DNA of 64,000 bases from Dyadobacter psychrophilus (GCF_900167945.1 NZ_FUZA01000010.1:100095-164094), one strand, 5' to 3'; shown: positions 27,114 through 36,692, numbered from the stretch's first letter. Numbers and translations: made by a program. The notes: generated by a model not told the origin, from the sequence alone.

Positions 27114-28501
27114 GCTTTGAAATCTTCAAAAAATGGCTGGTTGCTTTGGTAATTGTTTCAATCTTTGGATTTTTTTTTGACCAACTGCTGACATTCGGTG
27201 AAAATGAATTGCAGACGGCTGTGGTTTTGACATGCTACGTTTATTGCGCAGTTAGTCTTTTTTGCCGATCTCAGCACAAGCTCTTCCATGTCCTTGCAGT
27301 GCCTGTTTTCACACAATTTTTGCATTTGTTTCAAAAATATTCATTTCCAGCCGGTGCAAATTCCGTCTGGAGATTGATGCCGTTTTTGATTTTGGTCTCC
27401 TATTTTCTTTATTTTTTTATCCAAAAACCTGCTTGTCTGAGCAAAGCAGAAAAGCTTTTTCTAGCGTTCTGGGTAATCATTCAAGGATTCTTTTTGCTGA
27501 TTTCGCCAAATTTAGAACACATTGCTTTCGGCGGAGTGCTACTTTTTTTGCTGACCCTACCCTATTATTTCATCTATCTCAAATTGGTCAGTCCCGCGAT
27601 CCATTTTCATCAAAATCTTGAAATGTATTTGTGCACATTATATATCATTCTGGGGCTAGGCACTTTCGGGTTAGTTGTTGCCGGCGCAGAGTACAAGGGT
27701 TCGGATAACTTACTGGCTACCCGAAACATCACGGATACCAATGTTACGATGGCATATTTCATTCTGCTGTGGCCGTTTGTCCTGCTTTATACTGCACGTA
27801 ATGCATTAAACATTTTTCTGCGTTTGTCACTTTCCGGAATTCTTTTAAGCGTTGTCATATTCTCGTTTTCCCGGGGCGCGGTGCTTCTTATAGTGCCCTA
27901 CATGCTCATCACAACATTTCTGATCGGAAATATCGTGCGTTTTTGGTGGATACTATTAACCGTGATATTAGTGCTCAACTTATTTCCAAGTTTTACTTCA
28001 GGATATGCAGACTGGGACATGGCCTACTTCTGGACGTTAAGGTTCGGCGATTTAATGTCGACAAATTCGGTTTTGGACAAGTTACAACAAGCCAGCGGTC
28101 GCGCAGAAATCCATGAAATTGCCTACAATCTGTTTCTTTCAAAACCTTTGACCGGTCATGGAACGGGAAGTTTTGAAGTGCTTGGCCCGGGTTATAGAGA
28201 GGCACATTCGCTTTTCTACACATTGCTCGCAGAAAACGGACTTATTGGATTGACCTTCATTTACAGCCTGCTTCTCAGCTTGCTGATTTTACTTCTGTCA
28301 ATTTCCATGCATGACCGAAAACATGCTTTGCTGCCTGTCAGCTTCGTTTTTTATCTCGCTTTCAATCATACAGTTGGCAGTGTTTTCGTGATTTTACCTG
28401 CGAAAAGCGTAACCATCAATTGTCTTGCTCCCATATTATTAATGTGCCTGTACTTTTATGCGAAAAACATTCAGGCCAATGTTGTTAATCCAAAAATATG
28501 A
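27101..28501 (+). CDS. O-antigen/capsule polymerase (Wzy / O-antigen ligase family)
   Basis: A 466-residue integral membrane protein with about 11-12 hydrophobic helices. A long periplasmic loop contains ASGRAEIHEIAYNLFLSKP, GHGTGSFEVLGPGYREAHSLF and LLAENGLIGLTF, the pattern of the Wzy_C/O-antigen ligase superfamily (Arg and His in the loop). It probably polymerises the repeat units exported by this locus, with the Wzc protein setting the length. It overlaps the upstream glycosyltransferase by 13 bases and the next gene by 4 bases (ATGA). Confidence 0.88.
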   Translation: MVELGFEIFKKWLVALVIVSIFGFFFDQLLTFGENELQTAVVLTCYVYCAVSLFCRSQHKLFHVLAVPVFTQFLHLFQKYSFPAGANSVWRLMPFLILVSYFLYFFIQKPACLSKAEKLFLAFWVIIQGFFLLISPNLEHIAFGGVLLFLLTLPYYFIYLKLVSPAIHFHQNLEMYLCTLYIILGLGTFGLVVAGAEYKGSDNLLATRNITDTNVTMAYFILLWPFVLLYTARNALNIFLRLSLSGILLSVVIFSFSRGAVLLIVPYMLITTFLIGNIVRFWWILLTVILVLNLFPSFTSGYADWDMAYFWTLRFGDLMSTNSVLDKLQQASGRAEIHEIAYNLFLSKPLTGHGTGSFEVLGPGYREAHSLFYTLLAENGLIGLTFIYSLLLSLLILLLSISMHDRKHALLPVSFVFYLAFNHTVGSVFVILPAKSVTINCLAPILLMCLYFYAKNIQANVVNPKI

Positions 28502-29463
28502 GCAAGGTGTTGATCATAGGAAAGTTGCCGCCACCCATAGGAGGTGTTACGGTGCACGCGACCCGGTTGATTGAAAGTCTGGCTGTGAACGGCTTCCCCC
28601 ATTTTACTTTTTGTGATCTCAAAAATGACAGCTTTTGCCGCATAATAAGGAAGATTGCGAAACATCGGATTATCCACCTGCACGCTTCCAATCCACTTTT
28701 TCAGCTTTTATTTGCAATGGTTTGCGTATTGTCAGGCAAAAAGCTTTTCCTGACTTATCATGGAGATTGGGGCCGTTACGGAATTTTGGATTATCTGGCT
28801 GTTAAGCTGTCTGCGTCGCTCTGCTCGGTCCCTATTGTGCAAAATAAGGAAAGCCTGGCTAAGGCTAAATTCTACAATGGTAACGCATTGCTTATTTCAA
28901 CATTCATTCCGGCGACATATACAACGCCTTTAAGTCAACTGCTTTCGCGGCAGCTGGCCGATTTCCGGCAGCGTTTCAAATTTGTGTTTTGTACAAATGC
29001 ATGGAATTTGTCATTTGATAAAAATGGAAAAGAGATTTACGGACTTTCACAGATCATTAGCAATATCCGGCATGTAGATTGCGGCGGTTTAATTATTTCA
29101 GATCCTTCCGATAGCTACAAGCCTTTCATAACAAAGACGTTTGGGCAAATTCCAGAGAATGTGCTTTTTATCGGAGGTCAGCACGATTTTGGTAACGTCC
29201 TGCAGGTTTCGGATGCTTTTATCAGGAATACAACCACCGACGGTATTTCCTTATCTATATACGAAGCGCACGAACGCAATGTAGTTGTGCTGGCCTCTGC
29301 AAGTGTTTCGCGTGCGGATTTTTGCAATGTATATCACGACATTTCGAAAATTGACCTTGTTATTGAGCTGGAAAAAGGGAGAATACGCTTACAGACCGAG
29401 GGGAAGATAATGAAGGAGGATGTAACAAGTCAACTTATTGAATTATATAACCGTTACATTTAG
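28498..29463 (+). CDS. Family 1/4-like glycosyltransferase
   Basis: A 321-residue GT-B-type protein. It begins VLIIGKLPPPIGGVTVHATRLIESL, the classic glycine-rich start of GT4 enzymes, followed by HLHASNPLFQLL and FLTYHGDWGRYG. A C-terminal half has VLFIGGQHDFGNVLQVSDAFIRNTTTDGISLSIYEA in place of the usual EGFGLxxLE motif; GISLSIYEA looks like its functional equivalent. It is short for the family. It is the last gene of the polysaccharide operon, overlapping the polymerase by 4 bases. Confidence 0.85.
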   Translation: MSKVLIIGKLPPPIGGVTVHATRLIESLAVNGFPHFTFCDLKNDSFCRIIRKIAKHRIIHLHASNPLFQLLFAMVCVLSGKKLFLTYHGDWGRYGILDYLAVKLSASLCSVPIVQNKESLAKAKFYNGNALLISTFIPATYTTPLSQLLSRQLADFRQRFKFVFCTNAWNLSFDKNGKEIYGLSQIISNIRHVDCGGLIISDPSDSYKPFITKTFGQIPENVLFIGGQHDFGNVLQVSDAFIRNTTTDGISLSIYEAHERNVVVLASASVSRADFCNVYHDISKIDLVIELEKGRIRLQTEGKIMKEDVTSQLIELYNRYI

Positions 29464-29823
29464 CTGACTACAAGCCCGTTACAAAAAAACAAAGGCATAG
29501 AAAAATTTCCATGCCCTGTTTCACACTATACACACACTATATTTTAAATATCTATAATATCACTTGATGATTTCTGATATAATTTTCAACACCGCAAAAT
29601 AACAAATTAAAGTAATTAGAAAAAAGCTTTCCAATGTGATTTTCTTGGCTAAAATGAGAAAATGATGGACAATTCTCTAATATTATTTTACTTGATAAAG
29701 CTACTGGCAACAAATTTACGGAATTATTAGTTAATTATTGTTCAAAGTGTCATAGCTAGTTACATTCGTAAAACGAAACAGCTTGTAAACTGCAGCTATG
29801 TAGGCTAATCTAAACAACAAAAA
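29464..29823. other. Long AT-rich intergenic region upstream of dnaG
   Basis: About 360 bases without a gene between the end of the polysaccharide operon and dnaG. At 29494-29515 there is an imperfect hairpin (GGCAT...ATGCC, 12-base centre). It lacks a clear T-run on the plus strand but has a T-rich flank when read on the minus strand, so it may be a weak terminator for the operon. No exact TAnnTTTG box for dnaG was found. Confidence 0.45.
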
Positions 29824-31827
29824 ATGCGCATTAACCCTGAAACCGTTGAACGGATCAAACAAACCGCTGACATCGTCGAAGTGGTTGGGGACTTTGTGTC
29901 ATTGAAAAAGAAAGGGGCCAATTACTCGGCTTGCTGCCCTTTTCATAACGAGAAAACGCCTTCATTCAATGTCAATCCGGTAAGGCAGATTTATAAATGC
30001 TTTGGATGCGGCGCGGCAGGGGATTCGATTAAGTTCGTCATGGACATTGACGGTGTGGGTTATGGAGAAGCACTGCGTTATCTGGCCGACAAATACAACA
30101 TTGAGATTGAGCAAGAAGAAGTTACTGATGAAGAGGCGCTTCGGCAAAATGAGCGGGAAAGCCTTTACATTATCCTCAATTTTGCAAAAAACTTTTACGT
30201 ACAACAGCTTCATGAAAGTGACGAGGGCCAAGCCGTTGGACTTAGTTATTTTAAGGAAAGAGGCTTTACAGGTGAAATTCGCAAAAAATTCGAGCTGGGT
30301 TATAGTCTGGATACTTGGGACGCTTTTTCAAAAGTGGCTTTGGAAAAAGGTTATTCTTCCCAACTATTAGAAAAAGCCGGCTTATTAATACATAAAGAAG
30401 GCTCTCAAACCGCTGGTTATGACCGTTTTAGAGGAAGGGTTATTTTCCCGATCCACAATGTCGCCGGGAAAGTAATTGCGTTTGGAGCACGGATTCTTAA
30501 ATCTGATAAAAGCAAAGCTGCCAATCAACCCAAATATCTAAATTCGCCGGAAACCGAGGTTTATCACAAAAGTGACGTCCTATACGGGATTTTTCAGGCG
30601 AAAAACGCGATCAGACAACTCGATCATTGCTATCTGGTTGAAGGTTATACGGATGTAATTTCCCTGAACCAGGGTGGAATTGAAAATGTCGTTGCTTCGT
30701 CCGGAACTTCGCTGACGGTCGAGCAAATCAGGCTTATCGGCAGGTTTACGCCCAATGTTACCATACTTTATGATGGAGACATTGCTGGCATAAAGGCTGC
30801 ATTACGCGGCCTAGATCTCGTTTTGGAAGAAGGCCTGAATGTTAGTATTGTTCTTTTCCCGGACGGGGATGACCCGGACAGCTATGTCAGAAAGGTAGGC
30901 GCAGAAGCTTTTAAAGCATATTTAAAAAACAATTCAAAGGATTTTATCACCTTCAAAACAGAAATGTTATTGCAGGACGCTGGTAATGATCCTTTCCGGC
31001 TGGCGGCAGTAATTGGTGAAGTTGTTAACAGCATTGTAAAAATCCCCGATGCCATTAAGCGGCAGGTTTTCTTCCACCGGACGTCTGAAATGATGAAAGT
31101 GGATGAGCAAATGCTTATTACGGAGGGCAACAAGCTGCTTCGAAAACTGCACACGCAAAAACCACAGGAACGCGCACCGCGCCAGGCTCAGGCGCCCGAA
31201 AGTCCGGCAGATCTGGATGCATTGTTTTCAGGCGGTCCCTTCTCAGAGTCCAATGAACCTCCTACTGATTTTTTTGCGCCCGAAACCGGTCATACAGAAA
31301 CTCCTCAGCGTAGCAAACTGTATTATCAGGAAGAAGCATTTATAAGATTGTTGGTCGTTCACGGCACGCGTGAGCTCGAACCTACGATAACAGTTTGTCA
31401 GTATGTTTTGAGTGAGATCGAAGGGATCGACTTCAAGGATACTATTTTCCATCATTTGCTGGTGCTGTTCCGCGAAAACTTTAACCGGAATCAAGTACTG
31501 CCAACGGATTACTTTTTGCATCATCATGAGCCCGAGATCAGGAACCTGACTATTGACTGGCTTGCCAACAAATATGAACTGAGTGAATTGTGGTCTGAAA
31601 AATATGAGATCTTCGTTCCTTTTGAAACGGATGTTTTAGACAAAACTGCTTTCATTAATATCCTGAGGCTTAAAAAGGCATTCATTGAGGAAAAAATGAA
31701 AGTATGCCTGCAGCAAGCGGTCCATGCAAAAACAGAAGAAGAGCAAACTGCCATAATGAGTGAATTCATGTATTACAAAGGTATTAGTATGGCTGCTGCC
31801 AAGGAATTGGGTAGCGTAATTGGATAA
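29824..31827 (+). CDS. dnaG: DNA primase
   Basis: A 667-residue primase that makes RNA primers at the replication fork. The N-terminal zinc finger reads ACCPFHNEKTPSF...YKCFGCG (Cys, His, Cys, Cys). The Toprim core has LVEGYTDVISL, LYDGDIAGIKA and PDGDDPDSYV. The C-terminal helicase-binding region follows a Pro/Ala-rich linker near residue 450. ATG start. The protein is of normal length and intact. Confidence 0.97.
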   Translation: MRINPETVERIKQTADIVEVVGDFVSLKKKGANYSACCPFHNEKTPSFNVNPVRQIYKCFGCGAAGDSIKFVMDIDGVGYGEALRYLADKYNIEIEQEEVTDEEALRQNERESLYIILNFAKNFYVQQLHESDEGQAVGLSYFKERGFTGEIRKKFELGYSLDTWDAFSKVALEKGYSSQLLEKAGLLIHKEGSQTAGYDRFRGRVIFPIHNVAGKVIAFGARILKSDKSKAANQPKYLNSPETEVYHKSDVLYGIFQAKNAIRQLDHCYLVEGYTDVISLNQGGIENVVASSGTSLTVEQIRLIGRFTPNVTILYDGDIAGIKAALRGLDLVLEEGLNVSIVLFPDGDDPDSYVRKVGAEAFKAYLKNNSKDFITFKTEMLLQDAGNDPFRLAAVIGEVVNSIVKIPDAIKRQVFFHRTSEMMKVDEQMLITEGNKLLRKLHTQKPQERAPRQAQAPESPADLDALFSGGPFSESNEPPTDFFAPETGHTETPQRSKLYYQEEAFIRLLVVHGTRELEPTITVCQYVLSEIEGIDFKDTIFHHLLVLFRENFNRNQVLPTDYFLHHHEPEIRNLTIDWLANKYELSELWSEKYEIFVPFETDVLDKTAFINILRLKKAFIEEKMKVCLQQAVHAKTEEEQTAIMSEFMYYKGISMAAAKELGSVIG

Positions 31828-31854
31828 TCGGTTCACCTTTCAATTCTGAATGTT

Positions 31855-32403
31855 ATGAAAGCCTTTCGTTCATCATTTTTCCTGCTCATCATTTTCGTTG
31901 TTGCAGGCTGCAGTTCATCTTACAAAATCCTTAATTCCAAACAGGAAGACGATTTTAAATTGTCGGATTATGCCACCTTTGGTTTTTATGATATTGAGGC
32001 AAAAGGTGACACAGTTTCGCAGAATTTCGAAAAAAATGTTGGTATAATCAAAGCAGCAATTGCGCAAAATCTGCAAGCAAAAGGCCTTGACGAGGCGAGG
32101 GACGCCAATTTGAAAATTAACATTGCCTTGAATGTTGAAGAAAAATCACAGACCCGGCAGACCGATTTCCGAACAGACGGACTCCCGAGATACATGGGGC
32201 AGAGGCGCTATTCCTGGAAAAGCGAAGAAGTTGTAGTTGGAAAATATCGGGAAGGAACAATCATGATTGATCTCGTTGACTCGGCTAATAACAGGATGGT
32301 TTGGCAAGGAGGTGCGGAAGGGATCATTCCCGAAAAAAGCCAGAATTTTAATGAAGATATTAACAAGGCCATTAAAGAAATCATTGATAAGATCCAGAAA
32401 TAA
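31855..32403 (+). CDS. DUF4136 family lipoprotein
   Basis: A 182-residue protein with a lipoprotein signal peptide (FLLIIFVVAGCSSS, lipobox Cys near 20). The mature part matches the DUF4136 pattern: DYATFGFYD near the start, IKAAIAQNLQAKGLDEA with DANLKINIAL, then GTIMIDLVDSANNRMVWQGGAEG and a closing amphipathic helix. It is probably anchored in the outer membrane facing the periplasm; the function of the family is unknown. It follows dnaG by 27 bases. Confidence 0.88.
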   Translation: MKAFRSSFFLLIIFVVAGCSSSYKILNSKQEDDFKLSDYATFGFYDIEAKGDTVSQNFEKNVGIIKAAIAQNLQAKGLDEARDANLKINIALNVEEKSQTRQTDFRTDGLPRYMGQRRYSWKSEEVVVGKYREGTIMIDLVDSANNRMVWQGGAEGIIPEKSQNFNEDINKAIKEIIDKIQK

Positions 32404-32438
32404 AAAGGGCTGCTTCATTTAAGAAACAGCCCTTTCAA
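32404..32438. terminator. Bidirectional terminator between the DUF4136 and YtxH genes
   Basis: AAAGGGCTG pairs with CAGCCCTTT around a 14-base loop, with A and T runs on both sides. It sits between two convergent genes. Confidence 0.8.
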
Positions 32439-32456
32439 TATTGTTGATGTCGGAGT

Positions 32457-32759
32457 TTAACCATTGTTATTTACTACCCCACGCACTCTTTCATTCACAT
32501 TATCCGCTACGGAACCAGCTTTGTCCTTCGCAGAGCTAACATTCTTCAAAAAGCCGTCTTTCAACTTGTCGGCTAAAACTGACAATTCTTCAAGGCTTTT
32601 CTCATATTTGTCTTTCGCATTTCCGCCAAGATCATTTGCTTTGCTCTTGATGAGTTTGCGTGTGTCCTTTCCATCTTTGGGAGCCACCAAAAGACCGATT
32701 GCAATGCCTGTTAAAAGTGCTCCTATTGAGCCTATCAGAAATTTTTGATTCTTGTTCAT
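32457..32759 (-). CDS. YtxH domain-containing protein
   Basis: A 100-residue protein with one N-terminal membrane segment (FLIGSIGALLTGIAIGLLVAP) directly followed by KDGKDTRKLI, the YtxH signature. The rest is a long charged amphipathic helix. Proteins of this kind are often stress-linked in Gram-positive bacteria, but the role in Bacteroidota is unknown. It is divergent from the YCF48-like gene. Confidence 0.88.
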   Translation of the reverse strand: MNKNQKFLIGSIGALLTGIAIGLLVAPKDGKDTRKLIKSKANDLGGNAKDKYEKSLEELSVLADKLKDGFLKNVSSAKDKAGSVADNVNERVRGVVNNNG

Positions 32760-32816
32760 ATGAATTTCTTATTTTGTGAGAATAATACGTTTGAACTGTA
32801 AACTAATAAAAATACT

Positions 32817-33944
32817 GTGCCATCAAGCATTAAACATTACAAACGGCTGACATGGATCGTTATACTTCTCGCGCCGCAACTGGTTTCGGCGCAATGGAAG
32901 GTGATTGATATCAAAGCTTCCATCCACATGAGGGCAGTCCATGCCGTTTCGCCAACTACATGCTGGATTGGCGGTTCCAGGGGAACTGTTTTGAAAACCA
33001 TCAATGGTGGTAAAAAGTGGCTGACATCCAAAGTTTCCGGTGGAGATTCACTTGATTTTCGGGACATTCATGCGTTTAGCAAGGACGTTGCGGTGGCGAT
33101 GAGCGCAGGGGAAGCGCAGAAGGACAAGGCCAAAATTTATCGTACAGAGGACGGCGGGTTAAGCTGGTCGCTTGTGTACCAAACTACACAAAATGGGGTT
33201 TTTCTGGATGGAATCGACTTTTGGGATAAAGATAGAGGCATTTGTTTAGGCGATCCCATCAATGGAAGACTATTCATTTTGACCACAGAGGATGGCGGAA
33301 AAAACTGGCAAGAGCTGCCTTTTGAGAAACGGCCGGTTGCTGAGCCTGGTGAGGCTTGTTTTGCGGCCAGCGGAACCTCCATTCACGTTGCGGGCAAAAG
33401 TAAAGTTTACATTGGAACAGGCGGAAGCAAAATGGCGCGGGTTTTCCGCTCGGAAGATTACGGCAGATCATGGGAAGTGTCCGCTACGCCTTTGCCAGCC
33501 GGACCTACGAGCGGCATTTTTGGTTTGAGATTTTGGTCAAAGAAAAGTGGCATCGCGGTGGGCGGCGATTACAAAAAGACAACTGACTCGACTCAAAACG
33601 TGCTCATAACGCGGGACGGTGGCGTAACCTGGGAGTTAGCAGGCATGACCAAACCAACCGGATTGAAAGAAAGTGTCGTTTTATATCACAAGACGGATGC
33701 AGTCTGGAATGGTGAATCAGAGCTCCGTTCCGATGACTATGCGCTGATTGCAAGCGGACCATCGGGAAACAGTTATTCGCCCGACTGGGGGAAAACCTGG
33801 CGGGAACTTGGAAAAGAAGGATTTCACGCTATGAGTTTTGCAGGAAATGTTGGTTACGGCGTTGGAGCGAACGGACTCATTGGAAAACTCGAGAAGTTTT
33901 CAACCAAGAAGAAGAAACGCAAGTTGATCCTTGTGGACCAATAG
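32817..33944 (+). CDS. YCF48/BNR-repeat exported protein
   Basis: A 375-residue protein starting at GTG 32817; no ATG precedes the signal peptide, which runs to about LVSAQWKV. The mature protein is a beta-propeller of the YCF48 (photosystem II stability factor-like) or sialidase/BNR type, with repeats such as TINGGKKW, TEDGGLSW, TEDGGKNW, SEDYGRSW, TRDGGVTW and SPDWGKTW. Here it is a periplasmic or outer-membrane protein of unknown role, not a photosystem factor. It converges on the next gene with a 2-base gap. Confidence 0.88.
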   Translation: MPSSIKHYKRLTWIVILLAPQLVSAQWKVIDIKASIHMRAVHAVSPTTCWIGGSRGTVLKTINGGKKWLTSKVSGGDSLDFRDIHAFSKDVAVAMSAGEAQKDKAKIYRTEDGGLSWSLVYQTTQNGVFLDGIDFWDKDRGICLGDPINGRLFILTTEDGGKNWQELPFEKRPVAEPGEACFAASGTSIHVAGKSKVYIGTGGSKMARVFRSEDYGRSWEVSATPLPAGPTSGIFGLRFWSKKSGIAVGGDYKKTTDSTQNVLITRDGGVTWELAGMTKPTGLKESVVLYHKTDAVWNGESELRSDDYALIASGPSGNSYSPDWGKTWRELGKEGFHAMSFAGNVGYGVGANGLIGKLEKFSTKKKKRKLILVDQ

Positions 33945-33946
33945 CA

Positions 33947-34954
33947 TTAAATCCTGTCTATCAATTCCTTAACAGCGCGAACTTCTCTGCCGGACAAATG
34001 ATCCGCGATAGCCGCAGCATGATCGCGGCCATTTTCAATAAATACTTTTTCGGTAAAAACTCCCGCCATAACGGTTCCGCAGAGATAAAGTCCGGGTACA
34101 TTCGTTTCAAATGTCTCCTTATCAAATGAAGGAACCTTGGTAATTTCATCAAGCGCGACGCCGCAGCGTGAAAGTAAATGTTCGTCGGGAAGATAACCGA
34201 CCAAAAGGAATACAAAATCTGCGGGCAACCACTCTGTCTCGCCCGTTTCAAGGTTCTCAATTTCAATTCTTCCCGGCTCGATGCTTTTGGTAATGCTATT
34301 AAAACGCGTGTGGATCTTCCCTTCCTTCACCCGATTTTTCACATCCGGCACAAGCCAGTATTTTACTTTCGTACGAAAATCCGCCTCCTTATGTACGATT
34401 GTAACGTGCGCATCATGCCGATACAGCTCTAATGCAGCCTCCACCGAGGAATTTGAGCCGCCTACCAGCACTACGTTCGTAAAGGAATATTTGAAAGGCT
34501 CATCATAGTAGTGAGAAACATGCGGGAGATTTTCGCCCGGCACATTCAGCAATCTGGGTACATCAAAATAGCCCGTCGCCAAAACCACATTCTTCGACTG
34601 GAAAATTTGTCCGTCATTGGAATAAGTCAAAAATGTTCCGTCCGGCTGCTTTTCGGTCCTGTCAACATCGATAAAGAGCTTGAAATTAAGGTGATAGTAG
34701 CCAGCCACTTTTCTGTAATATTGCAATGCTTCATTGCGATTGGCCTTCACCTCGGAGATCGCAAAAGGAATTCCGCCAATTTCGATGTTCTCAGCGGTTG
34801 AGAAGAACCTCATTCGTCTTGGATAGCGGCGAATGGACTCTGTAAGATTACCCTTTTCAAGGATCAGATAATCCAGCCCGCTCTTCGCCAGTTCCACTCC
34901 CATTGCCAGGCCGCAAGGCCCGCCACCAATTACGATTACATCATATATATGCAT
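33947..34954 (-). CDS. ypdA: YpdA-family putative bacillithiol disulfide reductase
   Basis: A 335-residue flavoprotein. The FAD site is VIVIGGGPCGLAMGVELA and the NAD(P)H site VVLVGGSNSSVEAALEL; VFLLVGYLPDEHLL and PGLYLCGTVMAG complete the pattern. Cys in GGGPCG matches the single conserved cysteine of YpdA. Family members reduce oxidised bacillithiol, and many Cytophagales are thought to make this thiol, so the call suggests bacillithiol use here. The bsh genes are not in this window. Confidence 0.9.
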   Translation of the reverse strand: MHIYDVIVIGGGPCGLAMGVELAKSGLDYLILEKGNLTESIRRYPRRMRFFSTAENIEIGGIPFAISEVKANRNEALQYYRKVAGYYHLNFKLFIDVDRTEKQPDGTFLTYSNDGQIFQSKNVVLATGYFDVPRLLNVPGENLPHVSHYYDEPFKYSFTNVVLVGGSNSSVEAALELYRHDAHVTIVHKEADFRTKVKYWLVPDVKNRVKEGKIHTRFNSITKSIEPGRIEIENLETGETEWLPADFVFLLVGYLPDEHLLSRCGVALDEITKVPSFDKETFETNVPGLYLCGTVMAGVFTEKVFIENGRDHAAAIADHLSGREVRAVKELIDRI

Positions 34955-35077
34955 TGCGGTAGTCTTAGAAAAATTACGCTTCCCTAGTCAATAAACCCCC
35001 TAATTTAGATATTGGTTTCTGAACTTTGTAAATTAGCTTCCTGTTGAAAATGTTCATTATATAGGTAAAACAAAGAT

Positions 35078-36076
35078 TTGGAAGATCCAAAACGGAATTT
35101 TGCAGAAAAGCTGAACGCATGGGGAAAAGCAAAAACCCCTTTCGTTTTTCTTGTGGATTACCGGATCGAGAAACCGCTTGCATGGACATTGGATGACGAA
35201 AACCTAAGTGAAATTCGCTTTGATCTCAATGGTTTCAAGAGTCAAGATGAAGCCGAACCGCCTCTTTCCGAATTTCAGTTTCATAAATTCCCTGTGTCAT
35301 TTGCTATTTATGAAGCCAAATTCAATTATGTCATCCGCAACTTAAAAGCCGGTAACTCATTTTTGGTAAACCTCTCGGTCCCGACCAACATTACGACGAA
35401 TTTGAGTCTGTCAGAAATATTTGCTCATAGCGAAGCACCTTACCGATTTTTGTATAAAAATGATTTTGTCTGCTTTTCTCCCGAGATTTTCGTTAAAATA
35501 ACAGGTAATCGGATTTCTTCGTATCCAATGAAAGGAACCATTGACGCGTCCGTTCCTGATGCCGAAAATGCAATTTTATCAGACTTTAAAGAAGCTGCCG
35601 AACATGCCACGATCGTCGATCTCATTCGCAACGACCTTAGTATGGTTGCAGAAAAGGTTTGGGTTGAAAAATACCGCTACATTGATCGCATTCAGACAAA
35701 TGATAAAACCTTATTGCAGGTAAGTTCTGAGATCGCAGGAATTTTACCTGATCACTTCGACGGAAAATTTGGCGATTTACTGCTAACAATGTTGCCTGCA
35801 GGCTCCATCACCGGCGCGCCGAAACCAAGCACATTACAGATAATCGAAACGGCAGAAAATTATGATAGAGGCTATTATACGGGCGTCATGGGGTATTTTG
35901 ATGGCGAAAACTTTGAAAGTGCCGTCATGATCCGATTTATCGAAAACCAAAATGGAAACTTCGTTTTCAAAAGCGGTGGTGGAATAACAGCCCAAAGCAA
36001 TGCACAAAATGAATATCAGGAATTAATAGACAAAGTTTACCTTCCCTTCTCCCATGTCCCGCACATTGTGTTTTGA
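35078..36076 (+). CDS. pabB: Aminodeoxychorismate synthase component I (short form)
   Basis: A 332-residue chorismate-binding enzyme that aminates chorismate for folate synthesis. It starts at TTG 35078, as no ATG exists before the catalytic core. Motifs are SPEIFVKI, SYPMKGTID (the active-site Lys), ATIVDLIRNDLS, TMLPAGSITGAPK, GYYTGVMGYFDG and KSGGGITAQSN. The N-terminal part is shorter than in proteobacterial PabB, which is usual for this phylum. It overlaps the pabC-like gene by 23 bases, so the two act in one pathway. Confidence 0.92.
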   Translation: MEDPKRNFAEKLNAWGKAKTPFVFLVDYRIEKPLAWTLDDENLSEIRFDLNGFKSQDEAEPPLSEFQFHKFPVSFAIYEAKFNYVIRNLKAGNSFLVNLSVPTNITTNLSLSEIFAHSEAPYRFLYKNDFVCFSPEIFVKITGNRISSYPMKGTIDASVPDAENAILSDFKEAAEHATIVDLIRNDLSMVAEKVWVEKYRYIDRIQTNDKTLLQVSSEIAGILPDHFDGKFGDLLLTMLPAGSITGAPKPSTLQIIETAENYDRGYYTGVMGYFDGENFESAVMIRFIENQNGNFVFKSGGGITAQSNAQNEYQELIDKVYLPFSHVPHIVF

Positions 36077-36656
36077 AACGATTTGTTGTGAAAATCGGCA
36101 ATTGAAAAACCTTTCTTACCATGAAGCCAGGCTTAACAGAACACGTCACGAATTGTGGGGCTTTTCAGATCACTGGAAACTGTCTGAACTGATCATTATG
36201 CCTGATAGTGTGGATAATTCGTTGCACAAATGCAGACTTTCATACAATGATGAGATTGAGGTGATCAAATGGGAGCCCTATTCGCCCAGAACCATTCGCA
36301 AGATCCAACGTGTATATGACGACACCGTTGATTACCGTTACAAATACGACGATCGGGATGAGCTTAACACACTCTTCGCGCAGCGAAAAGACGCAGACGA
36401 AATCCTGATCATCAAAAACGGCCTGGTAACTGATTCGTTTTATTGCAACGTTGCTTTTTATAATGGAGATGCCTGGTATACACCGAATTCACCACTTTTA
36501 CCCGGCACACAACGGGCTTTTTTACTGGAATCAGAGAAGATAACAGAAGAAAGGATTAGCGAAGATGATCTAAGGAATTTTAGTAAGATTAAGTTGTTTA
36601 ATGCGATGGTTGATTGGGAAAATGCTGTGGAGTTGGGGATGGAAAGTATTGTTTGA
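36054..36656 (+). CDS. pabC: Class IV aminotransferase-like protein (aminodeoxychorismate lyase candidate)
   Basis: A 200-residue PLP-type protein. The conserved Lys is likely in DYRYKYDDRDELNTLF, followed by DEILIIKNGLVTDSFYCNVAFY and NSPLLPGTQRAFLL, as in 4-amino-4-deoxychorismate lyase. It is about 80 residues shorter than typical PabC, lacking part of the N-terminal domain. Its overlap with pabB supports a role in p-aminobenzoate formation. The gene name rests on context and is less certain than the family. Confidence 0.85.
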   Translation: MSRTLCFETICCENRQLKNLSYHEARLNRTRHELWGFSDHWKLSELIIMPDSVDNSLHKCRLSYNDEIEVIKWEPYSPRTIRKIQRVYDDTVDYRYKYDDRDELNTLFAQRKDADEILIIKNGLVTDSFYCNVAFYNGDAWYTPNSPLLPGTQRAFLLESEKITEERISEDDLRNFSKIKLFNAMVDWENAVELGMESIV

Positions 36657-36692
36657 ATGAGACAAGAACCCTTTCCCATGGGATAAAATTTG

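Noticed and set aside
29494..29515. Hairpin downstream of the polysaccharide operon as a strong terminator
   Set aside because: The stem has a mismatch and no T-run on the plus strand, so it is only mentioned within the intergenic region.
32817..33944. Photosystem II assembly factor as functional call for the YCF48-like protein
   Set aside because: Only the propeller fold is shared; nothing else in the window suggests photosynthesis.
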